Shown here: piece after piece, positions 30,103 to 39,181 of the stretch
How the letters are laid out: each line of letters begins with the position of its first letter
How positions within the stretch are numbered: the stretch's first letter is position 1
Origin: Planctomycetaceae bacterium
Lineage (GTDB): Bacteria > Planctomycetota > Planctomycetia > Pirellulales > UBA7805
NCBI GenBank assembly: GCA_902630355.1
Contig: CACOUL010000005.1
Span: 55,184 to 119,183, forward strand
Direction of reading: 5' to 3'
Length of the DNA stretch: 64,000 nt
Translations under genes and position numbers: made by a program
Notes under the pieces: generated by a model
Databases searched by the model: none
Told to the model about the DNA's origin: nothing
Seen by the model: only the letters and a program-made list of their open reading frames with translations

Positions 30103-30993
30103 CTAGATACTCAGGCTCGCGGTGAGCTCTTCGCGTTTGGGATTGATATATTCCTGCGTTCCCTCGCGAATCACTTCATCGCCCGGCTGCAAGTCGAACG
30201 GCAGATACTCTTCCGCCTGCTCGTGGTCCCCGAGTCCCTTGAAGCTCGAGTACATGGGACTGAAGTCAGTGTGCACCGCCTGCTCGAAGAGGCTCTCGAA
30301 ACTGTCGATCACAAAGTAGATCGGCTGCATGTCGTTGATATAGACCCTGGTCCGCATGCAGCGATCCAGATCAAACTGCACGTGGTGCGATGAGGCATCA
30401 GCCAAACAGTACTGCGCCTCGCCAAAGGACGAGCAGAGCCCTGCGCCATAAATCTTGAGCCCCTCCGGCTTTTTGATCAAACCGAATTCGATCGTCCACC
30501 AGTTCAAGCGGGCCAGGTTTTTTGTGGTTTTATATTCCAGTGCCCGGGTGCCTCCTTTGCCGTACTCGTGCATGTAGTCGGCGTAGGAATGATTCGAGAG
30601 CAGGGGAATGTGTCCGAAGAGATCGTGGAAAATGTCGGGCTCTTCGAGATAATCGAGCTGATCGCGACGACGGATAAAATTGCCGGAGGGGAATTTGCGG
30701 TCGGTGAGCATATCGAAAAATGCCTTGCTCTTCACCAGCCCCTCGGTGGCTACAATCTGCCAACCGGTGATCGCTTTGAGCCGCTCGTTCACCTCGTTGA
30801 AATTCGGAATCTTTCGGGCGGTGAACCCGAGCGTATCGAGCGCTTCGAGATATTCGCTGCAGACTTGGGGGGCGAGCACCTCCATCTGCCGCTCGTAGAG
30901 CAGCTGCCACGTTTTGTGCTCTTCGGCAGTGTAGTTCTCCCATCCCTGATCGATCAGAAGATGGGCATAACTGGTATCCGGTCCTACAGCCAT
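30103..30993 (-). CDS. phhA: Phenylalanine 4-monooxygenase
   Basis: A non-heme iron, pterin-dependent enzyme hydroxylating phenylalanine to tyrosine. The iron ligands are the two His in IFHDLFGHIPLL and the Glu in WWTIEFGLIKK. Conserved segments include NFIRRRDQLDYLEEPD, GAGLCSSFGEAQYCL and TRVYINDMQPIYFV. The ATG at 30993 with GAG upstream gives 296 residues; the frame extends to 31077 but that part coincides with the leader hairpin 31036-31058. The pterin cofactor could come from the folE product. A TATAAT and a perfect stem-loop lie upstream, suggesting regulation at the leader. Confidence 0.93.
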   Translation of the reverse strand: MAVGPDTSYAHLLIDQGWENYTAEEHKTWQLLYERQMEVLAPQVCSEYLEALDTLGFTARKIPNFNEVNERLKAITGWQIVATEGLVKSKAFFDMLTDRKFPSGNFIRRRDQLDYLEEPDIFHDLFGHIPLLSNHSYADYMHEYGKGGTRALEYKTTKNLARLNWWTIEFGLIKKPEGLKIYGAGLCSSFGEAQYCLADASSHHVQFDLDRCMRTRVYINDMQPIYFVIDSFESLFEQAVHTDFSPMYSSFKGLGDHEQAEEYLPFDLQPGDEVIREGTQEYINPKREELTASLSI

Positions 30994-31035
30994 AAGTTTT
31001 TCTCGCCCCTCGAAAATCCCTTCAGAGGTTTGCTT

Positions 31036-31069
31036 CGGCTTACCGTGATGGTAAGCCGCCAGAATTATA
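31036..31069 (-). promoter_or_regulatory. phhA -10 box and perfect 9-bp stem-loop at the start site
   Basis: TATAAT lies on the minus strand at 31069-31064. Directly downstream, CGGCTTACC (31036-31044) and GGTAAGCCG (31050-31058) are perfect inverse repeats with a 5-nt loop, so the transcript would begin with or just before this stem. It could be an operator palindrome for a regulator of aromatic amino acid use or a 5' stabilising hairpin in the mRNA. No clear -35 box is seen. Confidence 0.45.
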
Positions 31070-31134
31070 GCGGGCAAAAAAGCAAAACGCGAGTCTTTAC
31101 TGAATTTTTGCCTATTTCCTTCACCCGACGCCGT

Positions 31135-31797
31135 TTAGCTGCTCTCAAACACGACCGGATCGTTGATGCCGTAGGTGGCAAACGCTTCGCGCCGCTCCTG
31201 ACACGCGCCACACTTACCGCAGTGCACTTCTCCACCTTTGTAGCAGGTCCAGGTGAGTTCAAAGGGCACCCCGAGCTCTGCGCCCCGCTTTGCGATCTCA
31301 CCTTTATCCATTTTTACAAACGGCCGCATCAGTTTCATGGCGTGCCAATCGCAAAGCCGCACGGCCTGATCGAGCGCTTCGGCAAACTCTTCGCGGCAGT
31401 CGGGGTAGATGGCATGGTCGCCGCTGTGCGCGCCGTAGGCGACCGCATCGAACTTGAGTGCCGTCGCCCAGCCGACCGCCACGCTGAGCATGATCATGTT
31501 GCGGTTGGGCACCACCGTCAGCTTCATGCTCTCTTCTTCATAATGTCCCTCAGGAATCTCAGTCTGGTCGCTCGAGAGGCTGTTGCTTCCCAACAGCGGA
31601 TTGATTTGACTTAAATCGGCAATCCGGTGCTCTACGCCCACCCGCTCACTCAGTGCGGCGGCCGACTCAAGCTCGCGGACGTGCCGCTGCCCGTAATTGA
31701 TTGACAGCGTCTTGACCGTGTGCCCGGCATCGATGAGGTGATACAGCAGCACCGCGCTGTCCATACCGCCGGAGAGCACCAGAACAATCTTTTCCAT
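31135..31797 (-). CDS. queC: 7-cyano-7-deazaguanine synthase
   Basis: ATP-dependent enzyme making preQ0 from carboxydeazaguanine, on the way to queuosine. The P-loop-like [17 protein letters not shown] is at the N terminus, [14 protein letters not shown] in the middle, and the zinc site is in [25 protein letters not shown]. Length 220 is normal. It follows queE by 21 nt on the same strand, so rmuC-queE-queC is a likely transcript. Confidence 0.95.
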   Translation of the reverse strand: MEKIVLVLSGGMDSAVLLYHLIDAGHTVKTLSINYGQRHVRELESAAALSERVGVEHRIADLSQINPLLGSNSLSSDQTEIPEGHYEEESMKLTVVPNRNMIMLSVAVGWATALKFDAVAYGAHSGDHAIYPDCREEFAEALDQAVRLCDWHAMKLMRPFVKMDKGEIAKRGAELGVPFELTWTCYKGGEVHCGKCGACQERREAFATYGINDPVVFESS

Positions 31798-31818
31798 ACC
31801 GCAACCCCTGCGAGCCCG

Positions 31819-32460
31819 TCAGGCAATGCCCACAACCTTCTGCCGCTGCACGCTCAGCTGCCAGCGGGGATACTGCCGGCAATACTCACGGGCCGCTTCA
31901 AAGTTTCGATAGACTTCTTTGCCATACATCGGCTGCAGATAAAAGTGCGTAAAGGGAAGCTCGGCATATTTTTCAGGCTCCGCGCCCGCCTGCGGATAAA
32001 CCAATTTCAGTTCATCGCCGCCGGTCGCCACCAGCGGCGCGTGCGCCTTGGGACTCACGCAGAGCCAGTCGACCTCGACGCGCGGCTCGCGCGTTCCATT
32101 CGTCTCGACTGCCACTTCAAACCCTTCGGCGTGCAGGGCCATGACCAAAGGTTCATTGAGCTGCAGGAGCGGCTCACCTCCGGTGCAAACCACAAACCGC
32201 GCCGCTTCATAGGTGTCGGCGGCATTCCAGATCTCGGCCACCCGGCCCGCCAGTTCGCTGGCCGTGGCAAACGTACCGCCCCCCACACCATCGGTGCCGA
32301 CAAAATCGGTATCGCAAAACTTGCAGATAGCAGAATCGCGATCCCGTTCCAGTCCGCTCCAGAGATTGCAGCCGGTAAACCGCAAAAACACGGCGGGGCG
32401 TCCGTGATGAAACCCCTCGAGCTGAATCGAACAATAAATTTCTTTGACCGTGTAGCTCAT
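31819..32460 (-). CDS. queE: 7-carboxy-7-deazaguanine synthase
   Basis: Radical SAM enzyme of queuosine synthesis. The cluster motif is the variant C-x14-C-x2-C: RFTGCNLWSG through ICKFCDT, not the classic CxxxCxxC. This variant is known in several QueE enzymes. Other features are EIYCSIQLEGFHHGRPAVF at the N terminus, VCTGGEPLLQL and VAVETNGT. The ATG at 32460 gives 213 residues with the expected N terminus; the frame is open to 32619 without homology-like sequence. It is transcribed with queC and directly follows rmuC on the same strand. Confidence 0.94.
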   Translation of the reverse strand: MSYTVKEIYCSIQLEGFHHGRPAVFLRFTGCNLWSGLERDRDSAICKFCDTDFVGTDGVGGGTFATASELAGRVAEIWNAADTYEAARFVVCTGGEPLLQLNEPLVMALHAEGFEVAVETNGTREPRVEVDWLCVSPKAHAPLVATGGDELKLVYPQAGAEPEKYAELPFTHFYLQPMYGKEVYRNFEAAREYCRQYPRWQLSVQRQKVVGIA

Positions 32461-32473
32461 GCTATGCGTCTCG

Positions 32474-33913
32474 TTACGATTGCCCCTCACCCCCGATGAG
32501 TTTGAAATCGCCCCCGTCGGCATCGGATGCGTCTGATTTTTCTGCTTCTTTTTCGACCGGAGGGGCCAGTTGTCGTGGCGACTCCTCCACCGGATCAGGA
32601 CGCGTGAGTTCCTCGCCACCCGTCACGTCGAGTTCCTCAAATTTCCGCGCGGTGACCATCACGCGACTTTCGAGCGAGCTGACCGAACTGTTGTACGCTT
32701 TCGTCGCACTCGAGAGGCCCTTGCCGATTCTCGCAATGTGCTCACTCAGCGTATTCATCCGTTTGTATAACTCCTTACCCAATTCGCTGATTGCTTGGGC
32801 ACTGTCGGCCAGCCGCTCCTGCCGCCAACCGTAGGCGACTGCCCTTAGCAGAGCAATGAGTGTGGTGGGGGTGGCAATGATCACATTATTTTCGGCACCC
32901 ACCTCGATGAGCGACGGATCGTATTCCAGTGCGGCATTAAAAAAGGTCTCGCCGGGCAGAAAGAGCACAACAAACTCGGGCGCGTGATCGAACTGTTCGT
33001 GATACGACTTGCGGCTCAGGGAGGCCACATGCTCGCGCACGTGCCGGGCGTGGGCCAGGTAACGTTCGCCGCGGTACACTTCATCGTCGGTCTCGAGCGC
33101 ATCGATAAACGCTTCGAGCGGGGTCTTTGCATCGATGATGATTGTCTTGCCGCCCGGCAGGCAGACCTGCAAATCGGGACGCAAGCGACCTTCGTCCGAG
33201 TCGACGCTCACCTGTTCGAAAAAGTCGCAGTGATCGACCATGCCGGCCAGTTCAACGACCCGCTTAAGCTGAATCTCACCCCAGCGACCGCGGACATTCG
33301 GCTTACGCAGTGCCTGCACCAGATTGGCAGTCTCTTCGCGAAGCTGCTGGTGGGTTTTACCGAGCGACTCGACCTGGGTTTTCAGTTCCGTATAACTCTC
33401 GACCCGCGACTTTTCCACCGCGCCGATTTTTTCATCGACCGCCTTGAGCGATTTCTCCATCGGCTTGAGCAGGTTATCGATCGCCGTTTGTCGCTTTTCC
33501 AATTCACCCGTGGCCTGCCGCTGCTGCGATTCGAGCTTTTGCTGAGCGAGTTTGAGGAACGATTCGTTGTTGTCCTTCAGCGATTCGGCAGCGAGTGCCT
33601 TGAACGCGTCGCTGAGTTTTTTTTGCGCATCGTCGATCGCCGCCAGTTTCTCTTCCGCCTGCTTCTGCTCGTCGGCCAGGCGCGTCTTGAGGGCACTCTC
33701 TCTTGCGGTCAGCTCCGTGATCGTTTCGCGGGCGGTGGCAAGCTCTGTCTCTTGCTCGTTGATCTTGTGCTGCTGTTCGGCGCTCTGCGCATCGCGGGCA
33801 CTGAGTCGTTCGCGAAGCACCGCCTGACCACTCTTGGCCCCGGACCGCATCACCAGAAAGGTGGCGATTACGCCGATTGCGAGCCCGACAAAAAGCCCGA
33901 TGTAGATTCCCAA
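32474..33913 (-). CDS. rmuC: RmuC-family DNA recombination protein
   Basis: An anchored nuclease-like protein thought to limit inversions at short repeats. One N-terminal membrane span (LFVGLAIGVIATFLVMRSG) is followed by a long coiled coil (about residues 30-190, with many Glu/Lys/Gln heptads) and the RmuC domain with GRWGEIQLKRVVELAGM, DLQVCLPGGKTIIIDAKTPLEAF, VVLFLPGETFFNAALE and IATPTTLIALLRAVAYGWRQE. The IIDAK region corresponds to the restriction-nuclease-like core. The start codon is TTG with GGAG 6 nt upstream. The tail after residue 420 is acidic and variable. Confidence 0.92.
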   Translation of the reverse strand: MGIYIGLFVGLAIGVIATFLVMRSGAKSGQAVLRERLSARDAQSAEQQHKINEQETELATARETITELTARESALKTRLADEQKQAEEKLAAIDDAQKKLSDAFKALAAESLKDNNESFLKLAQQKLESQQRQATGELEKRQTAIDNLLKPMEKSLKAVDEKIGAVEKSRVESYTELKTQVESLGKTHQQLREETANLVQALRKPNVRGRWGEIQLKRVVELAGMVDHCDFFEQVSVDSDEGRLRPDLQVCLPGGKTIIIDAKTPLEAFIDALETDDEVYRGERYLAHARHVREHVASLSRKSYHEQFDHAPEFVVLFLPGETFFNAALEYDPSLIEVGAENNVIIATPTTLIALLRAVAYGWRQERLADSAQAISELGKELYKRMNTLSEHIARIGKGLSSATKAYNSSVSSLESRVMVTARKFEELDVTGGEELTRPDPVEESPRQLAPPVEKEAEKSDASDADGGDFKLIGGEGQS

Positions 33914-34060
33914 TATATCGCTCCGGATTAATCTGTTTGTTTTCGTGTTGCCCCAGTCTCGCTGCAGCGTTTAAATGCCATCTGTGAGTTTACGCCGCGC
34001 AGTGCCCGTTGGGCAATCGGCAGCGAAAAAAAGCTAAAAATAGCACGATCGCAGCACACG

Positions 34061-35242
34061 ATGAAAAAGCATCCGCTCTATGCTCCGCTCGCCGGATTTT
34101 GCATGATCGGGATCGGCCTGTGCCTCTGCCGCTATGCTTACACGCCGCTTATCCCTTCCTTGATCGACAAGAATTGGGTCGACAAAGCAGGCGCAGGTTA
34201 CATCAGTGGCTTCAACTGCCTCGGTTACCTGCTCGGTTGTCTCGCGGCGCTCTTTCTTCCGACGCGGGTGGGCGTGAGGGTATTGCTGCGAACCTCACTT
34301 GTTCTGGCCGTGGTGGGGCAGGTGATGTCGGCCTGGGATTTGGGTTTTACCTACCTGGCGCTGGCCCGCGGCGTGACCGGCATGGCCGGCGCATCGCTGG
34401 TGATCCTTGCCCCGTCGGTGGTCTTGCCGCACGTACCGGATGCCTGGAAGAAGGTAGCGACGGGCTTCGTCTTTACCGGGGCCGGAGGCGCGATCGTGCT
34501 GGTCTGTTTGGTGCTGCCTTATTTCCTTGCGATGGGGGTGACCGCCGGTTGGCTGTTTGAGGCGGGGCTGACTTTACTCTTTGCCCTCATCGCCTGGCCG
34601 CTGGCCGCCTCGGCGCCCACCGCAACGCAACACAAGGAGACGGGCGGCATTCCAGAACTCGAGGCCGCGCCGCGGCTTGCCCTCATCCTGGTCGGTGGTG
34701 CCTACTTTCTCACTGCGATTGGGATCACACCGCACATGCTCTTTCTGACCGACTATCTGCACCGCCGCTTTGCGACGAGTATCGACTTAAGCAGCCAACT
34801 CTTTTCGCTCGTCGGTGTCGGTTCGCTGGTCGGTGCGCTCACGAGCGGTGTGATTGCCCGGTTGCTCGGCACGCCGCTGACGCTCGCGGCCAATTACCTG
34901 CTCGGTGCGGTCGCCATTTTAATGGTGCTGGTGACCAAAAGCGTGACAGTGATCACCGTTTCGGCTTTTCTGATGGGCTTCTTTTTGCTCTGCTGCGTCG
35001 CGCTCTCGTCGATCCGCACCGGTGAAATTTCCGGAATCGCCCGCCATCCGCACGACTGGGGCGTACTCACCCTCGGCTTCGGTCTGGGGTTGGCGATTGG
35101 CAGCTACGGACTTTCGGGATTGATCTCCCTGGGGACCGGCTACTACATGCTGTTTGTGATCGCCCAGGGCATTTTGGTGGTAGCACTACTGCTTTCGATC
35201 TGGCTGCTCTTCCGGCACGATGCAAACGCCCGCACCGATTAA
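34061..35242 (+). CDS. MFS transporter, YbfB/YjiJ family
   Basis: A 393-residue permease with about 12 membrane spans, of the major facilitator superfamily. The start MKKHPLYAPLAGFCMIGIGLCLCRYAYTPLIP shows the family opening; after the first six spans the loop contains SAPTATQHKETGGIPELE. GSLVGALTSGVIARLLG lies in the second half. The substrate of this subfamily is not established. It converges on idi with the stop codons overlapping by 4 nt, and is divergent from rmuC. Confidence 0.8.
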   Translation: MKKHPLYAPLAGFCMIGIGLCLCRYAYTPLIPSLIDKNWVDKAGAGYISGFNCLGYLLGCLAALFLPTRVGVRVLLRTSLVLAVVGQVMSAWDLGFTYLALARGVTGMAGASLVILAPSVVLPHVPDAWKKVATGFVFTGAGGAIVLVCLVLPYFLAMGVTAGWLFEAGLTLLFALIAWPLAASAPTATQHKETGGIPELEAAPRLALILVGGAYFLTAIGITPHMLFLTDYLHRRFATSIDLSSQLFSLVGVGSLVGALTSGVIARLLGTPLTLAANYLLGAVAILMVLVTKSVTVITVSAFLMGFFLLCCVALSSIRTGEISGIARHPHDWGVLTLGFGLGLAIGSYGLSGLISLGTGYYMLFVIAQGILVVALLLSIWLLFRHDANARTD

Positions 35243-35766
35243 GCCCTGGGCAGTAGCCCGCGATCGGCGAGCTCGCTGACCGCAATCGGAAACCACGGGG
35301 TAAATACATCGGAGCCGTGCTCCAGCTGCGCGGCGAGATCCGCGGGTGTGATCCAGCCCCAGGCATTCACCTCTTCAACATTCGGCTTCGGCGTATCGTC
35401 AGTGTGCCCGATAAACACATGGTCAATTTCGTGTTCCACGAGCTTCGACTTCGGATCGCTCGCCCGATACTCAAAGGTGAATTCTTCTTTGAGCGAGAGC
35501 GTAAGCCCCATTTCAAAGGCAAGCCGCCGCTCGGCAGCCTCGCGGATATCTTCCTCGGGCGCTGGATGCGAACACGTTGTGTTGCTCCACAATCCACCAA
35601 AATGGTACTTTTCAGTGCCGCGCTGCTGGAGCAGTAGCTCTCCGGCACTGTTAAAAACGAACACCGAAAATGCCCGGTGCAGTTGACCTTCGCCCGTGTG
35701 GACCACGAGCTTATCGGCCCTTCCAAGGACGTGATCTGCCGCATCGACAAGAATCACTTCATCCAT
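35239..35766 (-). CDS. idi: Isopentenyl-diphosphate delta-isomerase, type I
   Basis: A Nudix-fold enzyme that interconverts isopentenyl and dimethylallyl diphosphates. Family segments: LHRAFSVFVFNSAGELLLQQR, WSNTTCSHP (catalytic Cys), AAERRLAFEMGL and VEHEIDHVFIG (catalytic Glu). Length 175 is normal for the metal-dependent type I. A GGAG lies 7 nt before the ATG. It provides precursors for isoprenoid chains such as the menaquinone side chain built by the mqnP product, though the genes are far apart. Confidence 0.93.
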   Translation of the reverse strand: MDEVILVDAADHVLGRADKLVVHTGEGQLHRAFSVFVFNSAGELLLQQRGTEKYHFGGLWSNTTCSHPAPEEDIREAAERRLAFEMGLTLSLKEEFTFEYRASDPKSKLVEHEIDHVFIGHTDDTPKPNVEEVNAWGWITPADLAAQLEHGSDVFTPWFPIAVSELADRGLLPRA

Positions 35767-35884
35767 CGATCGACTCCAAAAACAACTTCGCTGGCTGGCT
35801 ACTTCTCAAGTATAGTCGGTGCGGCCGCTACGAGTAGTTTTGATTTCGTCATCCGCTGCCCGACTGCCTCGAGAAGCGTGGTTT

Positions 35885-35893
35885 TGCTATAAT
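35885..35893 (+). promoter_or_regulatory. Extended -10 promoter of the PmoA-like gene
   Basis: TGCTATAAT, an extended -10 element (TGn + TATAAT), ends 32 nt before the ATG at 35926. No good -35 box is visible, as is common for extended -10 promoters. The predicted start site is near 35900. Confidence 0.5.
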
Positions 35894-35925
35894 ACTCGCT
35901 TGAAAGACCACCACCATGAGGGAAG

Positions 35926-36885
35926 ATGATGCAGAAACTTTGTATGTTCATTCTCGCAGTGTGCCTGCTTTGTAGTGCAACGCATGCGGCGACTGACGAG
36001 GCCGTAGAAGCTCAAGATGACGGGGGCAAAGTGTCGGTGACCCTCGGTGGAAAGCCATTTACGACCTACGATTACTCCTCGTTCAAAAAACCGATACTTT
36101 TTCCAGTGTTCGGGCCGGGCGGTGTGCCGATGACCCGCAGTTGGCCGGTGGTCGATGGCGTGGAGGGTGAAGCAAAGGACCATCCGCACCATAAGGGAAT
36201 CTGGTTTTCATTTGACGACGTGAACGGCCGCCACTTCTGGCATGAGATCGGCGAGGTCAAAAACCAGGGCTTAAAAATCGAGAAGGACCAGGCAGGCAAC
36301 CCGGTGATCGTGGCCAATAACCTTTGGGTCGGCGCCGACGGCAAACCGGTCTGCAGCGACACCACGCAACTTGCATTTGCCAAGGTGGACGGTGGCCGGG
36401 CGATCGACATCACCACCACGCTGCGGGCCACGCATGGCAAGGTCAAGCTGGGCGATACGAAGGAGGGCATGATGGCCATCCGCACGCATCCGGATCTTCG
36501 GCTCAAAAAGCATCCGTCGATGAAGCGTGCCGATCAACTGGGCAATGCGATTAACAGTGAAGGTGAAAGTGGGGAGCCAATCTGGGGCAAACCGGCTCGC
36601 TGGGTCGATTACTTTGGCGATGTCGAGGGCAAAGACGTTGGCATCGCGATTTTTGACCATCCCAGTAATCTGCGTCATCCCACGCGTTGGCACGCGAGGG
36701 CATACGGGCTGGTGGCCGCCAACCCGTTTGGCGAGAGTGCCTTTAGTGGTGCTCCGGCAGGTGCCGGTGATTATGTGATCCCCGACGGCGGTTCTCTTAC
36801 GCTCCGCTACCGGTTCGTGTTTCATGAAAAGCTCACGCCCGAGCAGATCGAAGCGATGTTCCAGCAATTCGCCCAAGAATCGTAA
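35926..36885 (+). CDS. Secreted PmoA-like (DUF6807) protein
   Basis: A 319-residue exported protein. It starts MMQKLCMFILAVCLLCSATHA, a type I signal peptide. The mature part has GGKPFTTYDYSSFKKPILFP, RSWPVVDGVEGEAKDHPHHKG, IWFSFDDVNGRHFWH, and HPSNLRHPTRWHARAYGLVAANPFG. These match the PmoA/DUF6807 family, which is common in Planctomycetota and Bacteroidota and often found near sugar degradation genes; the activity is not established. The conserved His-rich HPHHKG may be a metal or active site. Its stop overlaps the next start (TAATG). Confidence 0.85.
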   Translation: MMQKLCMFILAVCLLCSATHAATDEAVEAQDDGGKVSVTLGGKPFTTYDYSSFKKPILFPVFGPGGVPMTRSWPVVDGVEGEAKDHPHHKGIWFSFDDVNGRHFWHEIGEVKNQGLKIEKDQAGNPVIVANNLWVGADGKPVCSDTTQLAFAKVDGGRAIDITTTLRATHGKVKLGDTKEGMMAIRTHPDLRLKKHPSMKRADQLGNAINSEGESGEPIWGKPARWVDYFGDVEGKDVGIAIFDHPSNLRHPTRWHARAYGLVAANPFGESAFSGAPAGAGDYVIPDGGSLTLRYRFVFHEKLTPEQIEAMFQQFAQES

Positions 36886-37562
36886 TGCGCAATCCCTTCC
36901 CGTTGGCTTTTGCTCTGGCGCTGGTAAGTACCGGCCTGCAGTTGGCAGCCCTCTTTCCGGAAGAGACCCCCAATTACTGGCAAATGCTCTTACTGATTGG
37001 CGTGGTCGGGCAGTTGCTCGCCGTGCTGGTCATTTTGAGTGCCCGCCGCACGCACAGGCTCTTTGCGGCGGCCGTGCAAACCGACCCGCTCACGCAGATT
37101 GGCAATCGCCGTCGGCTTGAACGTTCGCTGCGGCCCGGCCGCGTGGTGCTGTTTATCGACCTCGATCATTTTGGCCGCATCAACCAGAGTGCAGGGCATC
37201 AGGCGGGTGACCGGGTGTTGGTGGCGTGTGCCGCGGCGCTTTCCAAACTTTCTCCCGAGGGAGGATCGCTGTGCCGCTATGGTGGCGAGGAATTCGCGAT
37301 TATTTTTCCGACCGGCACGCTTGAGGCAGGGGGCAGGGTAGCCGAGGCGATCCGCACGTCGTTTGCCGAGGCAAAGTTTGGCGATGAGTACGACGCGCCG
37401 ATCACGCTCTCGGCCGGCGTAGCCCTGCAGGGTGAGGATGAGACGGGTGAGGAGGTGCTTGGGCGGGCCGATGCGGCGCTTCTGGCCGCAAAAGAGGCGG
37501 GCCGGAACTGCACTTTTTTACATGATGGGTCGGGTGTGAAGCGTGCGGACGCCAAAATCTAA
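36885..37562 (+). CDS. Membrane-bound diguanylate cyclase (GGDEF domain)
   Basis: A 225-residue protein with two N-terminal membrane spans (LAFALALVSTGLQLAALF and WQMLLLIGVVGQLLAVLVIL) followed by a GGDEF domain: DPLTQIGNRRRLERSL, FIDLDHFGRINQSAGHQAGD, and the active site YGGEEFAIIFP. GGEEF is an active-type signature, so it can be expected to make cyclic di-GMP at the membrane. No sensory domain is evident apart from the spans. It is coupled to the PmoA-like gene by a one-base overlap of stop and start. Confidence 0.85.
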   Translation: MRNPFPLAFALALVSTGLQLAALFPEETPNYWQMLLLIGVVGQLLAVLVILSARRTHRLFAAAVQTDPLTQIGNRRRLERSLRPGRVVLFIDLDHFGRINQSAGHQAGDRVLVACAAALSKLSPEGGSLCRYGGEEFAIIFPTGTLEAGGRVAEAIRTSFAEAKFGDEYDAPITLSAGVALQGEDETGEEVLGRADAALLAAKEAGRNCTFLHDGSGVKRADAKI

Positions 37563-37655
37563 ATCGCCCTATTTCAGGTGTATTTCTCGTATTTTTAGGC
37601 CTCGCTCTCGCACCGCGTCTAAAAAAAACAACGGATGATGTCTTTTTGCATCACC

Positions 37656-37689
37656 CCTCAAGCGGCAATTTCTTTGACGCCGCTCGGGG
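37656..37689. other. Stem-loop between the GGDEF and YHYH genes
   Basis: AGCGGC (37661-37666) pairs with GCCGCT (37679-37684) around a 12-nt loop, extended outward by CCTC/GGGG with one mismatch. It could serve as a transcription end for either of the flanking genes, but no T run follows on either strand, so its role is open. Confidence 0.4.
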
Positions 37690-37732
37690 CATAACCTACC
37701 GTTGATTCAGACACCTCCCCCGGGGCTTTTTG

Positions 37733-37825
37733 ATGGCACTTTTGATGAAGACGATGCTCAGTTTTTTCTTCGATCTTTTGCTCTGGGGAGCGGTCGGCGG
37801 CTTCTTATTCCTCGTCTGGGGTTAA
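37733..37825 (+). CDS. Possible 30-residue single-span membrane protein
   Basis: A short frame encoding MALLMKTMLSFFFDLLLWGA then VGGFLFLVWG. It is strongly hydrophobic and would form one membrane span. The position in an otherwise empty 290-nt interval and the composition make it plausible, but the ribosome-binding site is weak (GGGGC 7 nt upstream), and nothing else supports it. Confidence 0.3.
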   Translation: MALLMKTMLSFFFDLLLWGAVGGFLFLVWG

Positions 37826-37852
37826 GTCGCGCTACGCTTTATCTCCCGCGCT

Positions 37853-39034
37853 TCACTTCACCGTGAAGGCGCCATTTTTTTTATAGACCACCGTGTGTCC
37901 GCGTGGCGTCTTGAATTCGATGTGGCAATCAAGCGGAATTCCCACCGGTGCTTCTTCCGGTATCGTAATTTCGGCCTGCACTGCATTGCCGCGGCGTTTG
38001 ATATTCTTTCCCTTGTAGGGCCCGACCTGAAACCAGTTGGGCGGTTCACGGGGCACGGGTGCGCGTGCGGCCCGTTGTGGGTTGAGTGTTATTTGCACTT
38101 TCACTTTCTCACCCGGTTTGGCTGAGCGGGGCGACACCTTGGTGATCACCTGGCCGATGCGGTCGCTGGTGCCGCGGGCATTGTTTTTAATGGCGCCGGT
38201 GCCTGCCCGGGCCAGCTGTCGGTTATTGCTCGCTTCCACTTTGCCCCGATAGCCGCCGATAATGTAGGGAAATTTTCCGGGCGTTACGTGATAGTGATAA
38301 CCCCGCTCGGGGCCTGTGTGCCCATTGCACGCATCGAGCTTGTCTTTCCCTGACAAATCTTTGGCCATCACACCTTCTGTTTCATAGGGGCCATAGATTG
38401 GGTAGCCGTCAAAGGCAAAGCCAATCACAGGCGAGTGCCGTTTGCCGTCGTCGGGGAAGGGCGACTTTAGACACGAGGGGAACTTGTGATAGTGATACAC
38501 GCCCCGCATCTCGGGGTGTCCGCAGCAGCTATCGAGCCATTCTTGGTTATAGCCTTCGACGGCGTTCATGCCGCCACGTTCAAACGGGTTAAAAAAGACA
38601 ACACCATTAAGCGCCACTCCAATCGGCCCCATCGGCAATTGGGTAATCTTTCGACTGGGCAACGGTTCAAGCGGCAGGCGAAAGGTGAAATTCTGCACGC
38701 GGATGGAGTTCGGGTTTTTATCGTTGGGGAACTTGGCCGTCGCGTGATTCGGATAGCACTGACTGCGAACCACCAGATGCTTTCCGTCGTGCCCGATCCG
38801 CACGTTGGGGATGCCATCATCGTTACTATCACGCGTGTGATAGGAGAAGAGATCGACCAGATCGATCCCATCTTCAAAGAGGTACTCGCCTGAGTCACCC
38901 TCATCGACAAACCACCGACCCGCGATATTTTGCTCGCCGGCAAAGACAGCGGTGACTGAAGACGTGCAAAGAAAAAAATAAATGAAATTCAAATGTATTA
39001 TGTCTGACCACTTCACGGATTGTCGCGTAAACAT
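37853..39034 (-). CDS. Secreted YHYH-domain protein
   Basis: A 393-residue exported protein. The N terminus has a hydrophobic signal (IIHLNFIYFFLCTSSVTAVFA). Two copies of the YHYH motif occur (RGVYHYHKFP and RGYHYHVTPG), with GFAFDGYPIYGPYE between them, characteristic of the YHYH family found in marine Planctomycetota and others; the function is unknown. Cysteines in SQCYPNH, DSCCGHP, FPSCLK and DACNGHTG may form disulfides. The C-terminal 100 residues (VSPRSAKPGEKVKVQITL onward) look like a small beta domain. This is the last gene before base composition changes. Confidence 0.8.
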   Translation of the reverse strand: MFTRQSVKWSDIIHLNFIYFFLCTSSVTAVFAGEQNIAGRWFVDEGDSGEYLFEDGIDLVDLFSYHTRDSNDDGIPNVRIGHDGKHLVVRSQCYPNHATAKFPNDKNPNSIRVQNFTFRLPLEPLPSRKITQLPMGPIGVALNGVVFFNPFERGGMNAVEGYNQEWLDSCCGHPEMRGVYHYHKFPSCLKSPFPDDGKRHSPVIGFAFDGYPIYGPYETEGVMAKDLSGKDKLDACNGHTGPERGYHYHVTPGKFPYIIGGYRGKVEASNNRQLARAGTGAIKNNARGTSDRIGQVITKVSPRSAKPGEKVKVQITLNPQRAARAPVPREPPNWFQVGPYKGKNIKRRGNAVQAEITIPEEAPVGIPLDCHIEFKTPRGHTVVYKKNGAFTVK

Positions 39035-39181
39035 AATCTAATCACTCATTCAGATTTCGTCAGTTGCAATGGCAAAAATCGCCAATTATTGCTATGTTGT
39101 CGTGTGTTTTAATCTAACAACAGGGCAGAAATACACAACTGATTCCAGCCCTTCCTTCCCTTTCGTATTACAGGTATCTAC

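Noticed and set aside
39035..39181. Attachment site or tRNA at the left edge of the island
   Set aside because: No tRNA-like sequence or direct repeat could be found, and no integrase gene is nearby.
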